From Marinoscillum sp. (lineage in GTDB: Bacteria; Bacteroidota; Bacteroidia; Cytophagales; Cyclobacteriaceae), in the NCBI GenBank assembly GCA_024305105.1, contig JAMWZA010000039.1, positions 1 through 38,421 of the forward strand: a stretch of 38,421 nucleotides of DNA, read 5' to 3'. The notes under the pieces are model-generated. The model was given only the letters and a program-made list of their open reading frames with translations. It was not told the origin of the DNA and did no database searches. Within the stretch, counting starts at the first letter, position 1. Each line of letters opens with the position of its first letter. Below are positions 8,725-17,228 of the stretch, piece by piece. The position numbers were made by a program, and so were the translations under genes.

Positions 8725-11700
8725 CTATTCCACTACCCGATGAATAAACTTTTGCAGTTTTTCATTGGCCTGTTCGCGGTTCAGCCAGTACTCTCGACTG
8801 TAGAACTGAATGAACGGCCAGTTTTTATCTATAAAGTGAGTCTGACGATAGCTGTGAGCTTCTTTAGCTGATAGGGTGTCAAAAAACAGTTCATCATCTG
8901 TCAGAATTAACCCCAAGTTCTGGTCGTTTTGAGAAATGGTCAAATCCGCAAAGGGCAAGGTCTTTTTAACATCGACACCAGCTGCTTCTCTATTAAGCAT
9001 GTTGCGCAGATACCAATCCTTACTGTGTGAATTATCTTCCAGGTTGTTGGGTTTCCAACTGCCGTCACTCACAGATTTGGCATACTGCAGATAGGCTTTT
9101 AGCAATTTTGGTCCTGGATTGCTGGTGTTCTCCGTATTGAGTTGATGAGGTAGCAAGCTTGTCACAATGTAGATTTGTTCACGTGCACGCGTGATAGCTA
9201 CGTTCAGTCGGTTTTCTCCTCCAGCCTGATTGAGACTTCCAAATCGCAGTTGTATTTTGCCTTCCTCATCAGGAGCATAAGCCGTACTGAAAATTATGAT
9301 GTCACGTTCGTCTCCCTGTACGTTTTCAATATTCTTGACAAAGAGTGATGGCGGCAAATTGAACTTGCCTGTGTCCAGTCTTTCATCAATCAAGTCAAGA
9401 ATAACTGCCTGCTGAGTAACGTTAAAGGTCACCACTCCAATGGACTTTTCGGGGCTACGATTGGCGATGGTTTCAATCATATGGACCACTATGCCAGCCT
9501 CTTTCTGGTTGCTATTGTTTTCCCAAATCCCATCTGTTTTTAGGTACTCAATGGCCGGCTTTTGTGACTTTTCTTTATGGTATTCTGGCAAAAGTTTGAG
9601 CTTTCCGTCATAGAAATTAACATTTGAAAACTCGATTAGCTCAAGAGCCTTACTACGGTAATGACCTCTTAAGCTTGTTTCAAGCAGCGATTGTTTGGCT
9701 AGCGATAGCAGGGAATCTACTTCTAACTCCGGTGTGTCTTCTTCGTCATCATCCTCCCATCTTACCCGGTATAAATCATTTGGCTGCAGCTGTTTGTCAT
9801 CTCCAGCTATGACTACTTGCTTTCCCCGGTACATTGCCGGGATACCGCGTTCAGCGAAACACTGCGATGCCTCATCAAAAATCACCAGGTCGAACATTTC
9901 TTCCATCGGGAAAATGGCAGAAGCAGACTCAGGTGATGCTAACCAGCAGGGTAATAGCGAAAATATTTCTTCATGAAACTGAGAGACTACTCTCCTGATA
10001 GGCCAGATTTTACGTTTTTTCGTTACCTGATGATGAAGGTCCTTGTAGGTAACTAGATTGTTTAGCCGGTTATACTGAAGATTGGCATAGGTGCGTTCTC
10101 GAGATTTTAGGAGCAGTATTTCATGGCTTACTTCTTTCTTGTCCACTATGGCTTCTTGTAGCTCCTGAGTGAGGTGGTCCAGTCTATGCGATGAAACTGA
10201 TCGGAGACTTGGATATTTTATCTCAATGTGATCGATCCATGCGAGCGCAAGACTGTTTTTAAACATGTCGATAACCTGACCCTTCACATTAGTGCTTTTT
10301 TCAAGTAAGGTGTTGATGATCTTATTGTGGTCATTGGAGAAATCCTTTAGCAGGCCGTGATATTCAACCAGTGAGTCAAAATCACGTGTCAACTCCTTGT
10401 ACATCGAGCTGTATTCCTTTTTGCCAAGTAAGATACTTCGCACTTGCTTTTCGGAAATATACCTACTCCAAACTTGCAGTTGAACAGGAATTTTTTCCAG
10501 GTAGTCAATTAGTTTGTCTAGATGGGCGATGTAATCATTTCGTTCAAAATTCTTAACTGGAAGAATGTCATTTAGCGTACGTATGGATCTGGTAAGCTGA
10601 ATGCTTTTAAGAGCTAGTTTTTGATAAAAGAACCAGTTCTGAATATCGATTTTCCTGTAGGTATTTGGAAAATCAATGAGCCAGTTTGTTGATTCTATTT
10701 GGGAGACAATGTGCTCATAGTTCAGTCGGTTATCTATCCTATTCAGAAGGACTTCAAACCCTTCCTTATTGCTTTTAAGCTCATTAGCAACTAATACTCG
10801 TGTGATAAATATTTTGTCCTCAGAAAAGAGTCTCCACCGAATCCAGCTAAATAATCCTTTTCGTGCTTTGATCGCGTGTTCCAAAGATTCTTGAAATCTC
10901 CCTAACTCTTCGGATTTGAGTGAAATTTCAGCACCAGATCCTTTAAAACATTGAAGCATGGTTCGCTCCAGGTTTGACAGCCATTGTTGGTCCTTGTTAG
11001 GATCATTTTGGCTCATGTGCTGGTAGTAGCGATATACAGAGTCATTGTCCAGATTAGACTTGAGTTGGCTGAGACTCTCAATATTAGTCAGGAAATGAAG
11101 ACACGATTCAAAATCCAACTCTGAAGATGTGAATGTGGATGATTCCTCTCTTAGATCAGTTTCAAAAACAGGAATTTCGGCGAGAACCTCCTTGATCTTG
11201 AGTAAGTCCTGTGTGCTGAAATCAGCAAAAGAGGGCCCCTGGTTCCAAAAACTTTCATTGTTCTCAAAGCGCTCATGGTAATCCAGATATCGACCAAGTT
11301 TGCTGATAAAATCAGGAACATTTTTGTAATGAAATTGCCGATACTCTTGATTCAGTGGAATAGCTGGTTCATCAGGGTTTGATGATAGGTACAGTTCTTT
11401 GATTGATTTACCACATTCGGTTTCATCGTAAAGGGCTGATTTAAATTCCTCAAGTTCCTCCGTTACCTGATCGATTTTTCTACTTGCTTGCTGGAAGCTT
11501 CGCTCCAGGTGTATAGCGTCTAAACCATTGTTTTTTTGCCGGTAGTCATCCAGACTATCTATTTGTCGACCTATCTGCTCAAAGATGCTTTTTCGATCAT
11601 TCTTAAAGTCATGAACCAGCCCGATAAAATCATGGAGTTCTTGTTTTTGTAGTCGCTGATATACAACGTCAAGTGCTGCTCGCTTTTGGCAAATCATGAG

Positions 11701-12723
11701 GACATTTTTCCCTCTGGCGATGTAGTCGCTAATCAGATTGCAGATCAGCTGTGACTTACCAGTACCCGGCGGGCCTTGAATCGTTAATGAGTTTCCTTTC
11801 TTAATTAGGTTTAGTGCAAGCTCTTGCGACGCGTCCATGTCAAAAGGAGTAAAGGTGGTTTCCTCTTTGACTTGATCTGAAAAGCGAATGTTCTGATGTT
11901 CCTCAGGGTTTTCTTTTACCCGGCTAGAAAAGAACTCAGAAATGTCTTTGATGGAATCGTCTTTTAGCAATTTAAGGTAATCAGGCATGAGGTAAGAACC
12001 TGCTTGTGGAAATATGCCTAATACGGCTTCCGGATGAAGCTTTAACACACCATTTTTCTCCACCGATTCAAACTGTGCCTTTTTATAATTACTAAACACC
12101 TGCAGTTTATCCATGAAATTCTGCTGGTTGAAGTTCAGCTCCAGATCACTTCCTTTGAGAATTTCATATAGCTGAGTACGAAATACTGTGCTATCTGAGT
12201 CTAAATCATTTAGCACCGCTTCTATCAGTTCTTCATCTAGTTGGGTGTCGTTGTAGTGGGCGTACCCCAGCAAAAAGGTCTTGTTGAAGGTGATGTTGAC
12301 ATCTCGTCGCTGTGCTAAAAACCAGCTTCCCTTTTCTCTAGTCAGTGATACAGGAAAGAAGATCAGTGGACACCTGACCAGACTTCCATCGCTAAACTTT
12401 CCTCTTATAAATGGCCAGCCAACATAAAGGTCCTTAGCTCCACGTTCTTGAAAAATGAATTCTTCAATTCGCGAAATCTTTCGAAGTTTCTGACTGTTGG
12501 CATTGACAATGCTGTCCCTGGCATCAAACTCATCACATAGCTTGATACGGTCTTTTTTTGCGATAAGCTCTTCGATAATCTGGAAACTAGGCTTACCATC
12601 TGAAAAATCAAGGTCATGCAAATCCAGAAACTGATCTGATATGAGGCGTAGCAATAAAAGCGATCGATTGTTTCCGGAGAGATTTGTTAACCTACGTAAA
12701 TAAGTCTTCAGTATTTTCTCCAT
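8725..12723 (-). CDS. Large SF1 (Upf1-like) helicase with DUF4011-like N-terminus and nuclease-like C-terminus
   Basis: This is a 1332-aa protein. The N-terminus (YLRRLTNLSGNNRSLLLLRL) resembles the DUF4011 motif of bacterial AAA/SF1 helicases. Walker A GPPGTGKS is at 317-324. A roughly 550-residue helical insertion follows before Walker B (LVIFDEASQC, about 945) and motif III (IAGDDKQLQP). SF1 motifs V/VI follow (QGDERDIIIFS, about 1135; NRLNVAITRARE, about 1170). The last 120 residues (ADLTI, LGLILTDDELFF, an R-containing helix, then NWPFIQFYSREYWLNRE) resemble the Vsr/MTES_1575-type restriction-endonuclease fold, but I see no clear ExK. Related helicase-nuclease proteins occur in defence loci, yet here the neighbours are housekeeping genes, so either repair or defence is possible. 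It lies 10 nt after the HhH gene. Confidence 0.8.
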   Translation of the reverse strand: MEKILKTYLRRLTNLSGNNRSLLLLRLISDQFLDLHDLDFSDGKPSFQIIEELIAKKDRIKLCDEFDARDSIVNANSQKLRKISRIEEFIFQERGAKDLYVGWPFIRGKFSDGSLVRCPLIFFPVSLTREKGSWFLAQRRDVNITFNKTFLLGYAHYNDTQLDEELIEAVLNDLDSDSTVFRTQLYEILKGSDLELNFNQQNFMDKLQVFSNYKKAQFESVEKNGVLKLHPEAVLGIFPQAGSYLMPDYLKLLKDDSIKDISEFFSSRVKENPEEHQNIRFSDQVKEETTFTPFDMDASQELALNLIKKGNSLTIQGPPGTGKSQLICNLISDYIARGKNVLMICQKRAALDVVYQRLQKQELHDFIGLVHDFKNDRKSIFEQIGRQIDSLDDYRQKNNGLDAIHLERSFQQASRKIDQVTEELEEFKSALYDETECGKSIKELYLSSNPDEPAIPLNQEYRQFHYKNVPDFISKLGRYLDYHERFENNESFWNQGPSFADFSTQDLLKIKEVLAEIPVFETDLREESSTFTSSELDFESCLHFLTNIESLSQLKSNLDNDSVYRYYQHMSQNDPNKDQQWLSNLERTMLQCFKGSGAEISLKSEELGRFQESLEHAIKARKGLFSWIRWRLFSEDKIFITRVLVANELKSNKEGFEVLLNRIDNRLNYEHIVSQIESTNWLIDFPNTYRKIDIQNWFFYQKLALKSIQLTRSIRTLNDILPVKNFERNDYIAHLDKLIDYLEKIPVQLQVWSRYISEKQVRSILLGKKEYSSMYKELTRDFDSLVEYHGLLKDFSNDHNKIINTLLEKSTNVKGQVIDMFKNSLALAWIDHIEIKYPSLRSVSSHRLDHLTQELQEAIVDKKEVSHEILLLKSRERTYANLQYNRLNNLVTYKDLHHQVTKKRKIWPIRRVVSQFHEEIFSLLPCWLASPESASAIFPMEEMFDLVIFDEASQCFAERGIPAMYRGKQVVIAGDDKQLQPNDLYRVRWEDDDEEDTPELEVDSLLSLAKQSLLETSLRGHYRSKALELIEFSNVNFYDGKLKLLPEYHKEKSQKPAIEYLKTDGIWENNSNQKEAGIVVHMIETIANRSPEKSIGVVTFNVTQQAVILDLIDERLDTGKFNLPPSLFVKNIENVQGDERDIIIFSTAYAPDEEGKIQLRFGSLNQAGGENRLNVAITRAREQIYIVTSLLPHQLNTENTSNPGPKLLKAYLQYAKSVSDGSWKPNNLEDNSHSKDWYLRNMLNREAAGVDVKKTLPFADLTISQNDQNLGLILTDDELFFDTLSAKEAHSYRQTHFIDKNWPFIQFYSREYWLNREQANEKLQKFIHRVVE

Positions 12724-12733
12724 AAGGATACCA

Positions 12734-13660
12734 TCACGGATTCAGGGAAAGATAGGGATATATTTTTTCATATAAGCTGTCACTTAGAATCTTTATGGAC
12801 TTAATCTGTTCAACTGAGTCTAACCGGCCTCTTTGTGTTCGGAAATTATATATGGTCCTTGCTAGTTTGTAGTCTATATAAGGGTGGCTCATCAGGTGAT
12901 TAAGTGAATCGGTGTTGATGTTTACTTTTGACACAGCAGGAGATAGAAAGCTTCGGTCAATGATTTTCGATACAACGCTACTATCTAAACCATACACTTC
13001 TTTCAATTGATTCGGTGAATGAAAGCCACCGAGCAGATCTCGATACTTGACTATTCGGTCTGAGAGGACTGGCCCGATACCTCGAATCTCCATTAACTTT
13101 TCGGCGCTGACCATATTTAGGTCAAATTTTATTTCCTCTTCATGCTTTTCTGACACTTCTTCTTTTGGGGGAGATGGTTTTTGGATGGCCAGTGCTGGCT
13201 TCACCTCAGGAAGGGTAATTAGTTCCCAAACATCATTTAACTGATCTTCCGATATACCGTAGATCTTTTTCAAATCCTTCTTTGAGTGATACGAGCCGCC
13301 TTTACTTCTGTACGATACGATGTTTGAAGCTACCCAATGTGAAAAGCCCAAACGTTTAAGCTCATCTGTAGATGCCGTGTTTGGGTCAAACTGGAATCGT
13401 TCTTTGTGAATAACTGGCTCATTTGCTTCAGGAGCCTTCTTTTCTTTGATTTTGATCGAGGCTTCTAGTTGATTTGTCCAATTTTTCAGACTATCCTGAC
13501 TAATTCCGAAACTTTTGTCTGTAGAATTGGTATTCAATAGGACTATTCGAGGTACCACAAGGGTCACCAGAACAATAAACATAAGTAGTAAGGTGCCGTT
13601 TGCTTCTGATCGCGTAAATCCAAGCGTATCAATTATCCATTGGCGAAGTAATCGGAACAT
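12734..13660 (-). CDS. Membrane-anchored helix-hairpin-helix protein (ComEA-like repeats)
   Basis: This is a 308-aa protein with one N-terminal membrane segment (about 21-43, GTLLLMFIVLVTLVVP). A Ser/Lys-rich linker leads to three ComEA-type HhH repeats of 55-70 residues: FDPNTASTDELKRLGF (about 115), FDLNMVSAEKLMEIRGIGP (about 190) and VNINTDSLNHLMSHPYID (about 250). Each has the (N/D)xN-x-A/S-x4-L start and a GG/RG...F.S...L...YG continuation. HhH domains bind DNA without sequence specificity. The single-pass topology suggests DNA handling at the membrane, such as uptake, but no competence genes are adjacent. It appears to be first in a minus-strand unit with the large helicase and the DUF5995 gene. 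Confidence 0.83.
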   Translation of the reverse strand: MFRLLRQWIIDTLGFTRSEANGTLLLMFIVLVTLVVPRIVLLNTNSTDKSFGISQDSLKNWTNQLEASIKIKEKKAPEANEPVIHKERFQFDPNTASTDELKRLGFSHWVASNIVSYRSKGGSYHSKKDLKKIYGISEDQLNDVWELITLPEVKPALAIQKPSPPKEEVSEKHEEEIKFDLNMVSAEKLMEIRGIGPVLSDRIVKYRDLLGGFHSPNQLKEVYGLDSSVVSKIIDRSFLSPAVSKVNINTDSLNHLMSHPYIDYKLARTIYNFRTQRGRLDSVEQIKSIKILSDSLYEKIYPYLSLNP

Positions 13661-13731
13661 AAACCGCTATTTAGAACGAAAATAAATACATTTTATGATA
13701 AATGTCATGTGGTAGTTAAATTATGCCTGTT

Positions 13732-13739
13732 TATTTTTG
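13732..13739 (+). promoter_or_regulatory. Candidate Bacteroidota -7 box for hemA
   Basis: TATTTTTG matches TAnnTTTG in the 118-nt divergent gap between the HhH gene and hemA, 39 nt before the hemA ATG. No clear TTG at 17-23 nt upstream is visible, so only the -7 element supports it. Confidence 0.4.
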
Positions 13740-13778
13740 CACACTGATTATACTTTAAAGTAAGCAAGGACGGAGTAG

Positions 13779-15041
13779 ATGCACAGTAACTTTCGAGCCA
13801 TAGGAATTTCATACAAGAATACACCACTGAACGTGCGCGAGGCTGTAGCTTTTGACGAAAGTCAAACGAAGCAGTTCCTCAATCAGGTAAAGGAAGTGCT
13901 TGGCGTGGAAGAAGCGCTTGTGTTATCTACATGTAATCGAACAGAAGTCTATTACAGTGCTTCGGAAGATGTCTCGGCTAGATTAGCATCGTTTATTGAT
14001 GTGTATCATGGATTATCTGGAGCGGACGCGTCGGCTTCATATTTCCAGCAGCTTGATTACGATCAGGCGGTAAAGCACTTATTTGGTGTGGCACTGGGAC
14101 TACAATCGATGGTTCTTGGAGATATCCAAATCACCAATCAGGTTAAAAAAGCATATCAATGGTCTGCCGACGAGCAAATGGCCGGCCCTTTCTTGCACCG
14201 ATTGTTGCACACCATTTTTTACACAAATAAGCGAATGGTGCAGGAAACGTCATTTCGGGACGGAAATGCGTCTGTAGCATCAGCGGCAGTGAATGTGGTA
14301 GAGCAGTTTACGAAGACCTTCACTAATCCGAAGATCGCAGTAGTGGGTTTGGGTGAGATTGGCGAGAATGTCGTTGAGAATTTGAAAGGTCTCGATGCTG
14401 AAGTGACTCTGATCAACAGGACGAAGCAAAAAGCAATTGATCTTGCTGAGAATTTTGGGTTTGAGGTTGCGGATTTCGAATCTTTACATCATGTGCTTAA
14501 TGAGTCACATGTGGTAATAAGTGCTGTGCAGGCTCAAGAGCCGATCATAACGAAAGTGATCCTTCAAGACAATGAACATCCTAAGATGCTCGTAGACCTT
14601 GCGGTTCCTAGAAGTATTGAAGGAGATGTAGAAGCTGTCTCAGGAATTATACTTTACAATGTAGATCAGTTGCAGGAAAAGGCTTCCAAAGCTTTGCAGC
14701 AACGTGAAATGGTTATTCCAGAAGTAGAGGCTATTATTGATGATAGCATCAATGAGTTCAATAACTGGTCTCAGGAAATGGAAGTTTCTCCTACAATTAA
14801 GAAACTCAAGCAAGCACTGGAAGACATTCGAAAGCAAGAAATGGCTCGTTATGTTGGGAAGTTAAGCGATAAAGAGTCGCAGGTATTAGATAAGGCCACA
14901 AAAGGGATGATCCAAAAAGTGATCAAACTTCCTGTATTGCAATTGAAGGCTGCGTGTAAGCGTGGTGAGGCAGAAACGTTGGTTGGTGTGCTCAATGACC
15001 TGTTTAATCTAGAAGAAGAAAAATCAGAATCCTCTAAGTAA
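13779..15041 (+). CDS. hemA: Glutamyl-tRNA reductase
   Basis: This 420-aa enzyme makes glutamate-1-semialdehyde from glutamyl-tRNA using NADPH, the first committed step of C5 haem synthesis. The catalytic cysteine is Cys52 in LSTCNRTEVYYS, and the N-terminal ISYKNTPLNVRE is typical. The GLQSMVLGDIQITNQVKKAY segment corresponds to the family signature, with Asp in place of the usual Glu after Gly. An NADPH-binding Rossmann domain starts at VVGLGEIGENV (about 189), and the C-terminal dimerisation helices end near residue 410. The length is normal. The WG-repeat gene follows closely. H-NOX in this window needs haem, but the genes are far apart and no direct link is implied. Confidence 0.95.
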   Translation: MHSNFRAIGISYKNTPLNVREAVAFDESQTKQFLNQVKEVLGVEEALVLSTCNRTEVYYSASEDVSARLASFIDVYHGLSGADASASYFQQLDYDQAVKHLFGVALGLQSMVLGDIQITNQVKKAYQWSADEQMAGPFLHRLLHTIFYTNKRMVQETSFRDGNASVASAAVNVVEQFTKTFTNPKIAVVGLGEIGENVVENLKGLDAEVTLINRTKQKAIDLAENFGFEVADFESLHHVLNESHVVISAVQAQEPIITKVILQDNEHPKMLVDLAVPRSIEGDVEAVSGIILYNVDQLQEKASKALQQREMVIPEVEAIIDDSINEFNNWSQEMEVSPTIKKLKQALEDIRKQEMARYVGKLSDKESQVLDKATKGMIQKVIKLPVLQLKAACKRGEAETLVGVLNDLFNLEEEKSESSK

Positions 15042-15073
15042 TTTTCTTGAAAATTCCCTCTTTATATTTGAGT

Positions 15074-17227
15074 ATGCGATTTAGTGCACTGCTCTTACTT
15101 CTTACATATTCACAGCTTGGGTTATCTGGAGAGCTAAAAGTTTATACTGCTGGTGGTCTTCAGGGAGTTGAAGACGATCAGGGCCGTGTGGTTGTCCCGG
15201 CTATTTATGAAAGGTTGGGCTGGTCCAATGGTAAAAATGACATTATCAATCAGACCATAGGATTCTTTGAAAATGGAAACTGGGGCTTAATCAATATTAA
15301 GTCTAAAAAAGTAGGAAGTGCTCGATTCAAAGTATTAGAACCATTTAATGAATCATTTTTTGAGGCGGGAAAAGTAACTCATTACTCCAATGTGGTTAAA
15401 AGAGGTCTGATCGATGAAAAAGGAGATGTAGTTATTGACTTTAATTATTACACCATTGATGAAGTTGGTGTGGATAGGTATAAGGTTTCCAGGTATACGG
15501 ATGGCGACCTGTTCTTTGGATTGGTCAGTTCTGAGGGTACTCTTATTTCGATTCAGCATGAAAGCTTAAATGCGATAGGCAACCTCGTAGAAGTCTCTAA
15601 CATTGGAATGAAGAAGAGATTGTTTTCCCTTGACGGTCGGTCTTTATTGGACGACTGGGTGGATCATGTGGAGCAATTGAAAAATGGGTATGTGGTTACC
15701 AGCGATGGGTATCAGGGTAAATTAAGTTTAACCGGCGAATTGGTTCTACCTATTTCTTATAAACGAATTACAGCGGATGAAACGGTGGAGTTTCCTGTAT
15801 GGAAAGTAAAGCAACTCGGTCAGTTAGAAGAAGATGTTAAACTGCAGGAGATTTCTTGTGACTCGATTACTCATAAACCGTCACATGATTTATTGATTGC
15901 TCATGTTAACAATGCAGAACATATTCTGGCAGCGAGCAATTTGTTATTTAGTGATCAGCAGAATGCACTGAAGTCGATTCAAAATGGATTTTTGGTTACA
16001 AAAAATCGTAAGCGTCAGGAATGGGGAATTTATAAAACAGATGGTCGTGAGGTTGCGGTTGGATTTGATTCTGTTGCTGTGGATAGCTTATACTTCTTCA
16101 CCAATATGGATGGTGATTGGGATGTATATAACATGTTTGGGCGCAAGGTAAACGAGCGATCATTTCAGCAAGTTTCTCATGCCTCAGGACGAAACGTACC
16201 TGTTAAGCGCAATGGCTATTGGGGATGGCTGGATTTTAGAGGCGATCTAATGCTGAATTATACTTATGAAAAAGTAAGCCGATCATTTCATTCGAAGCAT
16301 TTCATTGCCAAAAATTACGGCAAATGGGGAGTAAGCAAATTTGATGGCGATTGGGTAGTGATGGCTGAGTACGACAGTCTTTATAGCTATAGTCAATTCT
16401 ATGTGGGTTCTAAAGGCGCCGCAACGTATATTTTGGATTCAGAAGGCAAGACATTGCATGCGATTCCATTCAAAACCAAGCCAGATAGATACCTGATGCT
16501 AGTGAGTGGAGAAAGAGTTGGAGCTATTACCTCGGCAGGTCACTACATTCACCCGCAGTATGAGGAAATTTCAGTTCATGGATCATTTTACGAAATGAAG
16601 GATAGTTTGGGTGCTACCTTGGTGCATGAGGGAGGTAGGCGTGTGATAAAAACTGAAGATGAGATTGAGGACGTGCTGGGTTATTCGGAAGGATACTTTC
16701 ACATCATCAAAGACGGGAAGCATGGGTTTGTAGATGAAAATGGTAAACTCAGAGTTGCTAACCGCTATGATTCCGCCCAATACTATAGTGAGGGATTAGC
16801 ACCTGTGATGCTTCTGGGTAAATGGGGTTTTATCGATAAGTATGAGATGTTACAGATTCAGCCTTTTTATCGTTACTCCAGCACATTTAAGAATGACCTG
16901 GCGATAATTCAAACCGGGAAAGATTTTGGGATTATTACACCTACAGGAAAAGAAGTGGTAGAAGTAAGTTGGAAGTCTATCCAACGTTTAAATACGGATA
17001 ACTATAAAATCATTGACTGGGATGGCAAGGTTGGTATTTGTGATGTAAATGGCCGGTTTATTGTAAGGCCAAATTATTCAGCGGTTGAGGATACGGATAA
17101 AGAACTTCTTATTGTAACTCAGAATAGTAAAAAAGGAATAATTGATTACCGCGGGTACAGCAAGCTGCCTTTTGAGTACAATGACATTCAGATAAAAGGT
17201 GAGTATCTTCTGCTCAATAAAAACTAA
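15074..17227 (+). CDS. Secreted WG-repeat protein
   Basis: This is a 717-aa protein from the ATG at 15074, which gives a signal peptide (MRFSALLLLLTYSQLGLSG). A TTG at 15047 would add nine residues and spoil the signal, so I rejected it. Most of the chain consists of roughly a dozen degenerate WG repeats: NGNWGLINIKSK, KRGLIDEKGDVVI, QEWGIYKTDGREV, NGYWGWLDFRGDLML, YGKWGVSKFDGDWVV, DGKHGFVDENGKL, LGKWGFIDKYEML and DGKVGICDVNGRFIV, among others, spaced about 45-60 residues apart. Such repeats form beta-rich solenoid or propeller-like folds; their function is unknown, with binding or scaffolding the usual guess. It begins 32 nt after hemA and its stop almost abuts the convergent M16 gene. Confidence 0.85.
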   Translation: MRFSALLLLLTYSQLGLSGELKVYTAGGLQGVEDDQGRVVVPAIYERLGWSNGKNDIINQTIGFFENGNWGLINIKSKKVGSARFKVLEPFNESFFEAGKVTHYSNVVKRGLIDEKGDVVIDFNYYTIDEVGVDRYKVSRYTDGDLFFGLVSSEGTLISIQHESLNAIGNLVEVSNIGMKKRLFSLDGRSLLDDWVDHVEQLKNGYVVTSDGYQGKLSLTGELVLPISYKRITADETVEFPVWKVKQLGQLEEDVKLQEISCDSITHKPSHDLLIAHVNNAEHILAASNLLFSDQQNALKSIQNGFLVTKNRKRQEWGIYKTDGREVAVGFDSVAVDSLYFFTNMDGDWDVYNMFGRKVNERSFQQVSHASGRNVPVKRNGYWGWLDFRGDLMLNYTYEKVSRSFHSKHFIAKNYGKWGVSKFDGDWVVMAEYDSLYSYSQFYVGSKGAATYILDSEGKTLHAIPFKTKPDRYLMLVSGERVGAITSAGHYIHPQYEEISVHGSFYEMKDSLGATLVHEGGRRVIKTEDEIEDVLGYSEGYFHIIKDGKHGFVDENGKLRVANRYDSAQYYSEGLAPVMLLGKWGFIDKYEMLQIQPFYRYSSTFKNDLAIIQTGKDFGIITPTGKEVVEVSWKSIQRLNTDNYKIIDWDGKVGICDVNGRFIVRPNYSAVEDTDKELLIVTQNSKKGIIDYRGYSKLPFEYNDIQIKGEYLLLNKN

Positions 17228-17228
17228 A

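Noticed and set aside
15063-15070. TATATTTG, a perfect -7 box just upstream of the WG-repeat ATG
   Set aside because: It ends only 3 nt before the ATG at 15074, so transcription would start inside the gene; probably a chance match unless the true start is downstream.
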